Shown here: positions 24,301 through 39,300 of the stretch, one piece after another
Position numbering within the stretch: position 1 is the stretch's first letter
Layout: every line of letters starts with the position of its first letter
Source: Dicaeum eximium
Taxonomy: Eukaryota; Chordata; Aves; Passeriformes; Dicaeidae
DNA: 64,000 bases
Assembly: GCA_013396995.1 (NCBI GenBank)
Contig: VWZP01008271.1
Span: 62,001 to 126,000 of the forward strand
Direction: 5' to 3'
The notes under the pieces: generated by a model
What the model saw: only the letters and a program-made list of their open reading frames with translations
What the model was told of the DNA's origin: nothing
The model's database searches: none
Translations under genes and position numbers: made by a program

Positions 24301-27300
24301 CTCATATGACATCCAGCCCTCAAAAGGGTAATGATGCATTTTCTGAAAAAGTATTTGTTTTCATTTTCTTTGAAACTATTGCCCGATAATTTTTGTAGAA
24401 GTCCCCATGTTTTATATGCAAAATCCCCAGGCTAGTTAATAATAACTCTTTTCATCTCCATGCCCTTTATGATACCATAGGTTTATATCATCCCTCTGAT
24501 GTAGTTGCCAAGCTGAAAGGCCTGTTATAGTTAGTTTGCTCTAGTTAGCCTGCCCATGTAAGGAAGCTGCTCTGTAACTATTGTCACCTTTGTAGTCCTT
24601 TTTCTGTTCCTTTTCTTGTGTATCTTTTTTCAGTTTACTCTTGTAGCCATGTGGCCGTACGAAGGATTCCAACAGAACTTCCTGTTTTCTGCTCCGTTTC
24701 CTTTCTAATACTTTGTACATTCCACGTGTCCTTTCGGAGCGCCCAACTGAGCAAAGAGCATTGGGCTGTTTGTAGCAGCAGCTCACTCGTGTGGCCTTTC
24801 TGCAGGGGGCAACAGCTGCCCAGCCCACACCATCTGGGCTTTGTGCTACCACCCTGGAGAGGCATCTGCAGGTAAAGAGACTACTGCTCTTGGGTGGAAG
24901 CATGAGAGTGGTATCAGAACTGCCAAAGCTGAAGCTCCAGCAGAATACAGTCTTAGGGGTGAGACAGACAAACACACATTCATAAAAGATAAGGAGCAGT
25001 ATGGGACATAAAAGGACAAACCCCAAAAAATGGCTGTGAGAAACACAGTGTGACACTTGTTTTGCTCAGATTCAAGGCTTTTACAGGGGATATTTCTTCA
25101 CATTGTCATCTCACAGGCTTCACTAATAAACCCACAGAAAGGCACAGTTGTGGAAGCTATGAAACCTCCAGATGTATTTCTTACTGTTTATGTGTTCTTG
25201 CATTCGTCAGGGTGATTTTCTCAGGTGTCAAATGGGAAAACTGAAGTGTTTTCTCTTATGCCAAGAGAACAACTCTGTTAGTTGTCATCATTTATGAGGA
25301 TGCATATTTTTCAGAAAACATGAGTATTCAGGGCTTAGTACTGGCACTTGAACAAATATATTGTCAGTGCCAAATGACAATTAGATGGACTAGAAGTTCC
25401 AAATTGCATGTAGCAGTGCATTACAGCAAAATATGGCTTGAAATGATGATCCACTGTTCCATGCAATTCATCAGCAACACAGGTCTACATCAAGACAATG
25501 CATATGACCCTGGTTGTGAGCAGGATCTGCAAACTTTCCAATGGGTAAAGAAAAGGAAAAATTGACAGCCCTCTGGCCATTCTGGCACTGTGGAAAATAG
25601 ACACATCCTTGAGAAATTGTTAGATTGAAAAGAAACACATGAATAGACACTCAGAATCTCTCTTGTGTCTTGGCTTCTCCATTTGGAGAAAAACACGTGG
25701 GAAGTTAACTCTTTGCTATGTACAATATATATATACATGCAGGACACAATTCCACATGGAAGACAACAGCATAAATTTTTGTGCTTCCATGACTGTTCTG
25801 TGTAATGCCAGCTCTCTGATACTTTTCCTGAGAACAGGAGCTGAATGGTAGGATCAAGGAATCATTGAATCATAGAATGGCTTGGGTTGGAAGGGATCTT
25901 AAAGATTATCTGGTTCTAACCTGCCTGCCTGCCATGGGCAGAGACACCTTCCAGTAGACCAGGTTACTCAGAGCTCCATCCAGCTTGGCCTTGAACACTT
26001 ATGATTGGTAAAGGTGAAGATTTGCTCCAGTGTCTAACTTCAGAAGAACTGAGCGCAATTCTTGTCTTGACAAATGATTTAAGAGACAGATTCCGGGTAC
26101 CTCACAGCTGGCTGAGTAGAGAGAAGCTTTATTAGCCTACAGGTGCATAGTATATAGGAGGAAGAATGAAATAGTACTTTGCAGAGTTCAGCAAAAGCAT
26201 TATAGAAAATTTTGACTAGTGCATAGCCTTATTGTAAAATTGAATGGCTTTTATGCCTCCAGTGCCAGGGACTGTGACTTGTAGCACAACTCACTCACCT
26301 CATTGTCCTGGTGATTAATTTCACAAAGATTTGACTGCTGCAGAAGCAAGCTCAGAAGCCTGTGGAAGCAACAATATAATCAGTGTGCTGTACTCCTGAC
26401 TAAACTTGAAAAACTGACAGTTTTTTAAAAACAAAACGTGCAATTTCATGAAAAATCACTATTAGTGATGGGCACAGGTCAGAATCTTAGGTCTGAGCTT
26501 TGTCATATGAGCAAAACAAATAGGACTTTATGGCTTATGGTAACACCAGAAGTTTAGAGATTGGAATTAAAAGAAGATCCACTCAGAATAACTCTTATGC
26601 TCACTGCTGGGCTAGAATCAGAATGTATAATACTGCACATATGTGAAGTTTTCGGTAGCTTAGAAATTTGCTGCCAACATATTTTATAATGTCCTAAAGT
26701 AACAAAGATGCCAGCTGTAAGGATTTTTCACTCTATTTAACTCTTGGAGTAATGTGATGTAGAGCACACATTTGTGTGCATATGTGTGTGTGTGCATGCT
26801 TGCTGTAGGTTTACACACACAAACCCCAGTATTTTACAAGGCCTTACAGAATGTCTGCTGGAATAGGGGCATTGTTATGGCATACAACATAGCAATGCAT
26901 TGATTCACATTTTATAGAATATTGGACTACAAACACTCCTGTCTGGTGGACGGAAAAACAAAGTAGTTACATGAAATATTATTCAAGTGCAATAATGTTT
27001 TTAACACTTCCTTTTCCTTTTGCTGTCTGTGAAGATTTTCTGAAATCACTATAGGTTTGGCAAAGATGGTTGTGTTTTATAGCAGGATACTAAGTGTTTG
27101 GATCACGTAGGTGGATGGACCACGGAAATGAAAAACACTCTCCAGACACATGCTGTGGCAAAGCCAATCCTAATATGAATGTACAGTTCTTAGGATTATA
27201 GCAAAAGGAAGGATGTATCCTCAGTGGATCATTGTGCAAACCTGTGGCTCATCTTAAGGTGTGCATTTGCTAGAAACCTTCAGAACATGGACATGAAGAA

Positions 27301-30300
27301 GACATACTGATTAGCAAGGAAAGTAAAAGATAATGAAGTATAAATGAAGGAAATTTGATAAATGTAAAGGTAACACAGAAACAAATGTCAAAAATCCTGC
27401 ATTTATTCCCATGCAGAGGAGGTTGAATGAAAGATTTTTGCTGCTTTTTATCTTCAACCACTTCTAATGTATCTTCTGGATTGAACTGTGCTCAGGTGCG
27501 TACATTAGACTAAGCTGAGAATGCTTCATGTCAAATTTGTTCTTCCCTACAAATAAAGACCTAGCTATATAAATTATTCAAAAGAAGATATTTACAATTG
27601 CTTAGGGATGATTTTGACAATTCTGCAGGTGAAAATATTATCTATAGGTAACATCTTCCTCAGGTGTTGAAAGCTCAAATTTAGGATTTTTTTAAAGTGG
27701 AGTCCCTAAAGGGTGTTGATTGGGCAGATCTCAGCATAACAATCTTGCTTTGACTTCAAATCCATTTGCATATGGTTACAAATTCTTGTAGAAAAGAGGT
27801 GTCAAATGCCGTTTTCTAAATGGAGTCATACTATAGGAAATCTAAAAAGGATGACACTAGGATTGTTGTGGTTGGTTTTGTAGAAGTTTGTAAAAGTGAA
27901 GAAAGATTCTGCTGTCATTTAGAATCTCAGATCTAAATGAGAATCTCAGATCTAAATGAGAATCTCAGATCAGAATCTCAGAAAATCTCAGAATGTCTCA
28001 GTGTCTAAAAACAGGTCTTGGCAAATATCAACTAGTGAGGAAAAAAGTGAGATAACCATAGTGCTTATAAAACCCATTTATCACATAGTTTTATAATCTT
28101 ATACAGGGCTCTGTGGTTCAACTCCAGGTATGATCAATGACACCACTGTATGTGAAAGAAATCTAATTATTTGACTAGAATCTTTATCATCAACAAACTT
28201 TGACTTAGTTATACCATAAGACCATTATGGCAACATAAGTGCTACCATTTAAATATGTAGATACCAAGCAGCTGGGGTTTCTCTGCTATCTACTCTTAAA
28301 GGCACAGATCAGGAACGGGTTCTCTTTCCACCTTGCCTGGTAGGCTCTGTGGAATGCACTGGAGCACATAAATCAATTCTCAAATCAATACATGAACTGT
28401 CTCTGTCTTTCCATGCTGCTTCCAGCATGTGAGGTTGTAGCAGTGGACTGCTAGCTTTCAAATTTAGCTGCAAAAGGATTTCACAGCTGGCCATTGCATA
28501 TTCTCTTTTGGCAATGACATAGGATTCAAGGGACTGACAATGACTGTGATGGAAAAATCAGTGCTCCAAGCCTGTGTCTGGGCATGGGGCAAACCCTATG
28601 GGAAGACAGAGGAAAAGAAAAATGGTGCAGAGCAAAAAAGGGTCTGTCTGTATCCTTGGAGAGTGTGAAAAACATTCAGGGGACTCAGTGTCTTCCTGGT
28701 AGAGAAGATTAGTGTTCCCTTTCAAGTAGCAACGTGTGGTGTTGTACAAACACTGCCTTCTTTCTTGTGTTGGGTTTGTTAATGATGGTGACCTTTCTTA
28801 ACAGAAATCTCAAATTACTCTCTCCAAATGATGCATGAAAAGCAAAGATAATGTGGAAAATGAATAAACCTGTTAAAAAAGGCTGGAGATCAGCAAGATC
28901 AGCATAAGATCAGCAGAAATGGCCAAATGTCTGGGCTGGTCTGATATGGTTACAGCAACAAAATCGTGGACTCAGTGACTAAGTCACATGAACATATTGC
29001 ATATACTGAATGTTTTTTCTGTTTCTAATGTCTTCCTATACCTTCAGGCATGATTTACTTAGTGAGTTTACTTAGGGAGTTTTTTGAGTGAATTTATTCA
29101 GATGTACAAATCAAAATTTATTAAACCTTCCTATTGTCACAAGCTGGAATCAGAAAAAGGGAATCTTAAGAGTTCTTGTGAAGACACTCTAGCTGCTACT
29201 CTACCTTCAGTAAAAGTAGTTAAAAATGAACCAGACCACCAGTCCTTAATTTCCCCTTTATGGTCGGGGATTTTCAGAGAGGTTGTCTTGTGGAAAACTT
29301 TTCTCACATTCACCATGCTACTCAGAGAAGTCCAGAGAAGGAGTCTTGCAATGTTTCATGTGGTAGGACAGAAAGGTAGTTGGGCAGGGGAAACACAGGG
29401 TTTCAACCTCTCTTATAATTATTTTCCCTCCTCCAGCTATTGTGATATTAAAACAAGTTCCTCACTTTACCCGGCCATCAATCTCTGGTACACAAGTATT
29501 GCACAATGTTTTTCCTCCTCTCTATCCCCTTCACAGTAACCATTAAATAAAGGCCCAGGTCACAGGTGTAGCTGCCACAACTAGTATTCCTGCTGAGGGG
29601 TCTCCTTGGGTTGAGAGATTCAACCAGCAAAGCTGTGGGAGACAGGAGCATACCTCACGTCGGGCTCTGCGGTGGCAGCGTGCAGTGGCAATCTCCCATT
29701 CTTGTCAGGTATGTTCTGCTTAGCACCGTTCCTGAGCAGGCTGACACAGCCTTCCAGCCAGCCCTAAAAAAGAAATTGGAGCATATAAAAGAGGAAAGTA
29801 AAAAGTATAAGGCCACATCTTTTCTTGTTGGTGCTGGCACTCACATGTGACTGTAGCCATTTCTGTCAGCAGAGAAACTGAACTTTTTTTTCTTAGTGGA
29901 GGTTTCTCAGCACTGAGAGTAGCTCCCCTTTGGAGTCTGGGTATCAAACTACTTCAGTTGTTAATTTCTCTGATGAGGTGTTTCATTTACACTGTATTTT
30001 TGTTTGTTTGCTTTTTTCCCCCTGCATCTGTGGCAAGGACTAGCAGTGATAAAACACTGCTAATTCCTGTATCACTAGCAGATGCTACACATATTCTTGC
30101 ATGTTAATTCAATCATGCTAGATTAAACCAAGAACATGAGCACTCAATCTGATTTTGTTTGTGAGATTTTAGCAAGGATGCCAAATCAATGGTAAAAAGC
30201 CTTACAGCGTGGTCTTATAAATGTTGTTGCAGAAGTTTGTATTAGTGGCAGTGTTAGACTGAAAATAGCAACAAAACAGATGGGATGGATCAGTTCTTGG

Positions 30301-33300
30301 ACTATAACCTTCTATTGATCACATCAACATAAAAGCAAGTAAACAGTCTGGTTGTGATTACATAAATCTTTCAGCATATACTTAAGTCTGAAGAAAATCA
30401 AGCATGAGTTTAAGTGTTTTGTTAAAACTTCAGCAGGCAATTGATAAAGACCATTCCCTCCCAAAATATGAGCTATTTTGGATTAGCATGACGAGCATTT
30501 CTGGGGAAAATGTGTGGAGTGGTGGAATCAGAACACCCCTGTTGGAGATCTTGGTGGAAGTACAAGACCACCAAATGCCACACGCAGTCTTGACTGTGTA
30601 ACTCTCCTGAATTCATTTGTCTGGACAGACATCACAGCAAAATTCTCTCTGGACCTCTCGTTATTTCCCTCACAGAAACAGAAATGGAAACTTAGAACCC
30701 TGGGTGGTTTAAATCTTTTCCAGTCACTTCTTTTTTTCCAAAGAATATTTTTTCCCCTCCGGGAGAAGAGGAAGGAAAAAAGAAGCGTGACACTTATTAT
30801 GGGATTTTTAAAAAACATCTTGAAGAGGAAATGTTTGTTGTCAAGTAATGGGGCATGCTCCTTGCACTGGATGAGACTGCCTGTTTTGTTATTTTCTACA
30901 CTTATTTTCTGGCTGGATATTGCATAGCTAAGCAGGAACATTGTTTTTGTCCTGAATTTTCAGGAAGAAACTACGTGCAAGGGATGTAATTTAATTAGGC
31001 TGCCACAGTATCTAAATGAGCACAGTGTTTGAATGAGCTGGCAGTCATCCAGATTAACTCATCCTGTCCAGTCAGGGCTGCACACTCCTCCTTCCTTTCT
31101 GTCCAATTAATAATGGCAGCCCAGTCTGCTTGGCTAACTTGGTCCCCACTTTCTCTCTGAAACCTGAATCACCTCCTTCAAGGAGTAGAAGACAAAGGAG
31201 GAGAGGACTATCCTTGTTGGTTCAAACAGATTCTGAAGTACAATTCCTTTCCCAAATGTCTCAGTGGGATGTCTGCCCCTCCTGTCACTTGCATGTAGGT
31301 TGATCAGGGGACTGAATGGTTTATGACCTGAGCAAGTGCACCAGCACCTGCAGCACTTTGAACTTCAGTCCTCAACCTGGCCATCCAAAGTCCAGCACCA
31401 CAGTGAAAAGAAGCAATGCCCTGCTTCATGCAGTGCAGGAGCACATGCCTGCTGATCACCAGAATTTGAGATAGGAAAGCCCTCACTAGAGCATAAATAT
31501 CTAATGCTGGCTATGCAAGGGGGAGAAGTCAATCTGCATATCAAGAACAAGAGGGGACTTTCACTGTACAAAAAAAGTGATTTTCTTGTGAGAACCTCAT
31601 ATCATGTGCTGATTTTATAAGCCAAAAGAGAAAGGACACTCTGACAGAAGTCCTGATCCTCTTGTAATAATCATTGCTTCAGCTTTGCATCATAGTAAAG
31701 TTTCAAAACCAATTCCACTATTGTCTAGAACCAACCCATGTTTTGTGCTTTTTTTTTTTTAGTATCAGAAATCTCATTTGGTCTGCACATTTACTCCCTT
31801 CACTCCATCCTTGTCCCCCAAGTCTTGGTACCAAATAAGTTGCCAGAGATAAACTGGTACGTCCACAAGCATCTTGAGTATTAATATTGGCTCCCATCTT
31901 CAACAGAAGCTTCACGGTGTCAGCCTGGCGTCCTGACACAGCATGCATCAAGGGTGTGCAACCTGGGGAAGAAAGCCAAATTTATTTTATAATTTGTTGT
32001 TTCATGTCTATAAGATACAGTTTCTTATCTTCTAATGTTAACACTGTCAAGTTAACAAATCCTTTTTCTGACAACTGTCCTATAGTTGTACTCAGCTTCT
32101 TTTAGCCATGAAGGAACTTCTGTGACAGTCACTGACCACTGATTTTAAAAAGAGCATAACTATATTAGCAAAAGCTTTGCCTCATTAGCTTCACTTCTGG
32201 AGGGAAAAGTGCTTTTTCTATTGATAAGTTCACAGAATGAAGTTTTGGCTTTGTACACCATTTTAGTGGCTGATATCCTTCAGAATGACTAGTAGCCAGA
32301 TGGTGCTTGTCTAATTTTCTCAAGCACCAGCTTCATTATGTCTGTATACTCAGAAGACATGAAATCAAGCTTTATTCTTTGCAAAAGTATAAAAGTGTGA
32401 GTTGGCCCTTTATGCACAGAACAACTTAATTTGAAGTCTGGATTTGCTCTAGGATATTTTATTTCCTGTTTTTAAAAGAACTTTTTTAATAACCTGCAAA
32501 AGTTTTCTCTTTTGTAAAACCCCTGAAATCTCCATTTAAACCTAATACTCAAATTTCTTCATGAAGTATTGTATCATTTAATTGCTTCCCCTTCCTTCCA
32601 TTCTGTTTTCTGTTGAAAAACAGCAAGAGATTTTCCTGCAGAATCTGACAAAGCAATTTAAAATTACTAGGCTGGGAATAAACATGAGTATTGAAAACTT
32701 AAGACTATTAGAAATTTCATATGTAGTTGAAGAAGAATTATTCTTACTGGACTCAGTGAGACTGCTGAGGAAAGTACTACTCAACCTGAGGTCATGCAGA
32801 GCCTGACAAATGTGCAGGATATGAGCTGTGTGTTTTGTGCTGGAAAACTGCTCTTTGATTACATTTGCATGGACAACCTAGGAGACAAGTTAGTTCCAGA
32901 CCTGAAGTACTCCTGGCCAGTCCATCTCCTCCTTCTCCACCCACCATTCATACCTAGTCTTTCTCCCATTAACAAGCGGACAGAGACCATTTTGTCTTGT
33001 CATTTTCCCTATTAACCAGTAGATGTTTTAAAGATATTGGTTAGAATGCATGGTTTAAAGTTATGAAAAATTGGTAGCTTGGTACAAGCTGTTAAAGATT
33101 AGAAAAGACAGTGTTCATGTGGAACCTTTATAAGAAATTGCAATTTAAAAATACTTCTGACAAAAAAGTTGTCCTTGAGAACAGCTTCCAGAGGTCTGTC
33201 GTTCTTACTCACTTCTGAAATAGATGCATATAAAACCCAGCCAATGTACAATAATTTGTAATAACATTAAATAGTAACTTGAACACAAAATGAGCACAGG

Positions 33301-36300
33301 CTGACAGATAAAACAGATCATTTAGATAATTGCACATCGTATAACCAAGCCTTTGGCAAAAAAATTACTTGACAAAACCATCAAAACTGTGACTGTACAC
33401 ATACTATAACCCCTGCTTTAGAGATGTGCAGAATGTATGTCATTTGGCATTGGTAAAAATACTCCTTTTCCTCCCCTGAAATGTCAACAGTTTCTCAGCA
33501 TCCCCCTAAATAAGATAAACTAAATAAATGGTAAAGTACTGTCTAATTATAGCAAAAAAGCTTATTTGTAATCCTATAAAAATATCTTACAATTACAGGG
33601 GGAAGGAATTATCCAAACTGTGCGTTTCCAGTGGATGTTCCAGAGAATAACTCAAATTTCCCATATTCTGCTACTAAATATAATTTGCTGAACACAAAAA
33701 TATCAGAACAGAAGAATGGAAAGTTTAATTTGCAAGCTGGAGCAACTGATCTCCTGAGAACAAGCTCGGCCTTCATTTACCCTCTCTGTCACAGGACTCC
33801 AGGATGGAAGGATCCTCTTGGATCACTGCAGTCAGGGTGTTCACGTCGCCGTTAGCTGCTGCTTGGTAAACCACAGCCAAGTCCATCTCTTCTGCTGCAT
33901 CAGCTGCAGAGAAGAAGCACATCCATGAGCAAACAGAGACCAAGTACAAATGATAAACAGTGAAAATAATGACACTTCTCTCACTGAGTTTAAATGACTG
34001 TGTAACTTGGGGTGGAACAAAGTGTATCTAAACAGCACTGTGGTTTTTGTTAGTCATCTGAAAATTGCTTTTCATCATAACTTCTTCCAAAAACTTTCAA
34101 ACATAGACACTGAAAGGACTTAAGAAAAATTCTGGAAAGTTTCCACTTCTTGTGAGAAATCATACTAATGTAACATGACTTGAGAAAAAATGTAATAACT
34201 GAACTAGCTCATAATATTTCTGGCCACAGTTTTATGAGATAGGATGAAATCAGGACTCATTTCAATTTAAGTGTTATCCTTGTACTAGTCAGAAGACTGA
34301 GGCTTTTCACTTCCTTGCAATGTCCAAGGGAATTCTCTTCTCGGGAGAGTAAACTTCTGGCAGCAATGGTTTGTGTTGATAATTCCTACAAAAAGGAAAA
34401 GCGGACTATTGCTTGGAACCCAGGAGAGGTTTATTTTGTTTGGCAGCTACAGTGTGACATTATTTAAAGCAGATGCCTTGCAGGACCTGTTCTGGAACAT
34501 TCCTCAGACTTTCCTTTCTAAAGAAATAATAGTGACCATTCTCTTCGCTTCTTTGCTTTTCACTTCCTTTCAGGCTGGTCATGCCATGCTCCACATGCAT
34601 ACACCTCCTTTGGCTTCCAGTGGACTAGTAACCTCTTAACTCTAGGAGTCAATGAGTAGATTTTTGGGTACAGGGTCAAATCTGATGTAATGGTAAAATG
34701 CTGTAGGTATGTATTGTTGGTCAGAAACAGTCTCATGTTTCTTGTCCCTATTAAGTAAAAAAGCAGTACAGCTGCAGTGAGCAGTACAGTTCACCATGGC
34801 TCAGGGTCTCTTGCGGTTTAACCCCAGATGCCCCCAGTGTTCAGGCACTACCCTGACCCCTGTGAGGTGGGAAGGAGAATCAGAAAATAGGAAAATTGGT
34901 GGGTTAAGATAAGAACAGTATAAAAATTGAAATAACACATCATCATCATCACCACCACCAATAGAATAACAACATCATTAATAATCGCAATAAAAGGAGA
35001 GAAAGAGATGAATAAAACCCAAGAAAGGCAAGTGATGCACAGTACAGTTGCTTGCCACCTGCTGACTGACTGCCATGCTGCAGCTCCCCCCAGCTCACAT
35101 CCTGGCCATGTAATTCCGTGTATGGAATATCCCTTTGGCCAGGTCAGCTCTCCTGGCCATGCTCCCCCAGCCTTTGTGCACTTGATCAGTGCAGAGCACA
35201 GGGCACTGAGATATCCTGGATTTAGGGCAAGCACTAACTGGGAAAAACTAAAATAGCACTGTGTTTTCAACATTAGTCTCATACTAAATGCAAAATACAG
35301 TGCTGTATTTGCTGCTAAGAAGAAAATTAACTCTATTCCAGACTAAACAGGACAGGGTCAGAGCTATAAAACATATCACTTGTTCAGCCACTCCACTACC
35401 TTGCTAGCCAGAGAAAATGCCTAAATCACACTAGAGAGCTGATCAAAGGAAAGACAGATTAACTGGCTGGTGACTTATCTGGTGTCAAACTTCTGTAGAT
35501 AACATGACTATATAAGCTGTGCAGAAAAAAGGGAGATTATTTAAAGAGCATTGAAAAGTTATTACAAAGCTGTTATCATAATCAAATATTACATTATTCG
35601 TAACACATTTGTAGGAATTATATTTTAAACACTGTCATTATATTTTTTGAGTGATAAAAGATCCATAAACATTGTTGTAAAGTATTAGCCACTATACTTA
35701 TGTTGTGATCAGATATTGTCTCAGATGAACCTGCATGAGCTTTACGCTCAGCTTCACAGCCTAGCCCAATTCTCCACATGACCTTCTCTCACTGGGTGCA
35801 ATCAGTACTCTGGACTTCAAAATTTGGCTGCCATGGAAACACAATCTGCTCTTACCCGGGAATGGGTTAGTCTGTCAAAGCTGGAACTCTTTTTGTGGGC
35901 TTGGGAAAATTAAAAGGCTGATGTTAATCTGCCTTTGCACAGACTCCCTCTCCATTTCTCCTCAGCTAAAGAGAATCTAATTTATTTTCTAACTGGTATT
36001 TTAAATTACACACTTCATAAAGTTTGTGAATAAAAAGGTTAACTTGATTTTTATTCTGCTGAGGGGTCTGTTGCTGAGACAACTGTTCATTTGGCTCAGA
36101 AGGTTTATCCTGTGGGCCTGGGAGATCCAGAGAGATGAGGAGTCATTGCTGCTGGAGAGTCATCATCAGTGACTAGTATGTGAAGAAAAAGAAGTGACTT
36201 TACCACCAGTCGAGTCAGTAATATTTCCTTATTATGTCAGATCTGAAGATGCCTCTCACAATTGGTACACTCAGCAAGAACATGTGAATGATGAGCTCAG

Positions 36301-39300
36301 GTCTGAGTGGTTGACACCTTGTGTTGCTCCTCTTTTCCAGTCTCTGGAGGGACACAGAGGGTGCCAGCCCTGAGCAATGGCATGGCTCCTCTCACGGCTG
36401 CTGTTGTGTACAGCTGTGCAGGTACTGTGTGGGAATGGTACAGAGAAGATGCTGCTGGCACTGGGAAAGAAACTGCTGGATCTACTGAGGCACACAGTGA
36501 ATCAAAGAGGGCCCTCACCGCCTTTGATGCATTACACACATAAATTTTGTACTCTTTTCTTGCCTTGTAGGTATTGTTAAGTATTCCTGCTGCGAGTCAG
36601 GAGCAGAGAAATCAACCCACAAAAGGGAAATCTCCATCTCCTGAGCAGAGCAGTTGCTTACCTGGAGGGTGCTATGGGAGGAAGATGAGGACAAGAGTGC
36701 ACTCCTTCATGTGGGTCTCTGAATATCTCTGCCCTTTTTACTCTAGGTAAAACCAAGACACTTCCTCTTTGCTTCTGCTGGGCCCAGCCTGCTTTCCCCA
36801 GAGCAATTACCCTTTGGTATGAGGAGGGGAAGTAAAACTATGGATGGATGGATGGATGGATGGATGGATGGATGGATGGATGGATGGATGGATGGATGGA
36901 TGGAAAAATGAATTAAGTTTTGCCCCTGCCTCTTCTTGCAAAACACAGGCTCCATTCCTGTTAAAGGATGGTGGCACAAAGCCACAAATATTCAGACTTC
37001 CTCACCCACAAGTCCTAGGTGGCAGAGCAAGGAGAGGCAGGTGGAGCAGGCTGTCACCCTGCCTGGGAGCCTGGGCCAGGAGGAACGGAGAAGCGCTCAT
37101 GTTGGGATCTGAATAAAGATGACTGACATGAATTCCATTTCTGTAGGGTGACACAACTTCAAGTGGGGTGCCTTGACTTGTGTGATTGTGGATGGGGAGT
37201 GAGAAGAAAGACAGATAAAAGGTCTTCTGATGCTTCACACGACAGAGAGCAGAAAACACTGGGAGAGCTTGGATGTCATTTGTGCTGGATGACCAACATG
37301 ACCACTTAATCTTCCTCCAGCTTACCCTGTCAAGGAATGGAGAAGTATGGGCACAAATCTAGTAGGACATTTATTTTTTAAGATGTCTTCCTGGGCAGAA
37401 GAGGAATGGTTCAGAGAGTGGCCATTTTGCAGAAAGCAACTGTGAAGTACTGAGCACTCGTGTCCCCACCTCTGTGAGCTTACCCTGCTTGGGGCTTGGC
37501 TGTGGCTGGCTCACAAGCACCACGTGGCAGAAAGGAATTGTGAACAACCAAATTCCTGACTCTTCATCTTCTAATGTGTTAGAGTTACTCCATTTTTATC
37601 TTGCAGTTCAATAAATGTCAGTAAGTATTGGTTCCATTTCAAATACATTTTACATTTTAGAGTATTGCTGTGATACTGGTGAAAGGAAGCTGTCAGTCAG
37701 ATTCAGAAAGGCAGAAGATCCATTTAAGTGCTTGTGTATAGAGAAAGGCAGGGGAGAAACTGCAGGCTGACAGTAATGGTGTAGAAAGGTCTGGAAGAAA
37801 AGATTAAATGATATACAGGGTGGCGCTAAAATCCTCAGAAACAATCAAAGTTAAACACCAACCTATCTGAAATAAGCTGCAGTGTTTTAAGAATATGTAA
37901 TTTCTTCAAGGCAAAGTAGTTTCCTTTTGATCAGAAAGGTATATAAAAAGAGATCCATAATGATCACAGGACTCAGAGCAATGAAATTGTGCTTCTCATT
38001 ACATTAATTCTCCTCTGACTGTACTATGAAGAATGCATGTTTTACATGATTTGTGATGTTGGGTGATGTGTTGTTTGACAAAGTGCACATTAGGTGTATA
38101 TAAGTGCATGCTTTCTAGCACATTGGATTTTTAAGTCCTAAATAAATTTGCTGGAGCTTGGTGTACATGCTCTTGACAATGGTTGATTTTAATATCTTGC
38201 TAAACCACAAGATATTAAAAACTGAAGCAGAATAATAGGATAATTCACATTCATTGTGAAGAAGAAATATTTATGCATGTAATTTACTACCCTCTCTCTC
38301 ATAATCCCTCTTGTCTCCACCACTAGCCAAAGGCCATATGTGATTTCCTACACCTTGTTGTCAGGACACAGCACTGGGTAGTTTATTTGTTTTCAGCATG
38401 TCCGTGTCAAGGGTCAGTGGGAGGTGGATGAATGCAGTTTTTGAAAAATATAACTTACTCTCTATGACTGCATTTTTATTGAACACTTAAAGTAATAATC
38501 CCTGTGTGAGCCTGGCAGTGCATGCACCAGTACAGGCCCTTGTCTGGCTTCTCTGTTTATTTAGTAAACATTTGAAATCAGGAACAGCACACATTAATTT
38601 AAATGGCACTGAGCAATACTGGGAGGGAAGGGGTCTCTGGTGGTGCTTGCCTTCTGTAAATCCCACATTCCTGTTACTATTGTAAATATTATGAGATTTT
38701 TTTGAGCAGTACATAAGATGTGTTGCAAAAGAGACAGTATGATTTTCAAGCTTGGAATGCTGGGGATTAATTTTTATTTATAGCTGGGAGAGCCTTCTGA
38801 TGTATGGGATGGAGAAAAAAGGGTTTGTGGGGAGAGCTGAATTATTTTTTCAGACCAACAGAGAGACACTTAGTGTGTTTGAAAGATAGTTTGTATTCTT
38901 CCATTATTATAAATTGCTGCAATGAAAGACATTCCCCTTCTCCTTGCTAAAAAAATTATGCCTGCTTAAATCAATAATGTGCCAACACAATAAGATGTTT
39001 TTTAGACAAAATCCACTATACGCTGTAAGTTTTGAATAGAGTGTTCTTTGCATATGAGTTCAGTATCCCATTACTGTGTGTTTTGTGCTCCTGCTTCCCA
39101 TCCATCCCACGCAGCTAGCAGGGAAGGCACGCAGTAAATCACAAATCACCTAATGAGTAAGCATTCCTGCAGTGCTAGGGAAGCAGAGAGGATGAATGTA
39201 CAGTGAAGGGACCTTCTGTCAGGGGAGGTGATGTGGGTGGAGAGTGACACAGGCTGCAGGTGATGCTGGACAGAGGTTAGGATGGGTCAGTGTGGAGAGT

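Larger units (their letters stand above)
22663..26298 (-). other. ANKRD55 intron 5
   Basis: It holds a 24-bp perfect palindrome (22900-22923), a small hairpin-forming inverted repeat near 23821-23844, a CR1 tail (25857-26000) and a probable LTR fragment (26035-26220). No further exons or genes were recognised. Confidence 0.75.

Noticed and set aside
24541..25056. 171-codon minus-strand frame
   Set aside because: It has no domain, low-complexity or homology signal and lies in intron 5. It is within the length expected by chance in a 64-kb window.
29084..29539. 151-codon plus-strand frame
   Set aside because: No recognisable product and no flanking promoter or splice pattern. It lies in intron 4, antisense to ANKRD55.
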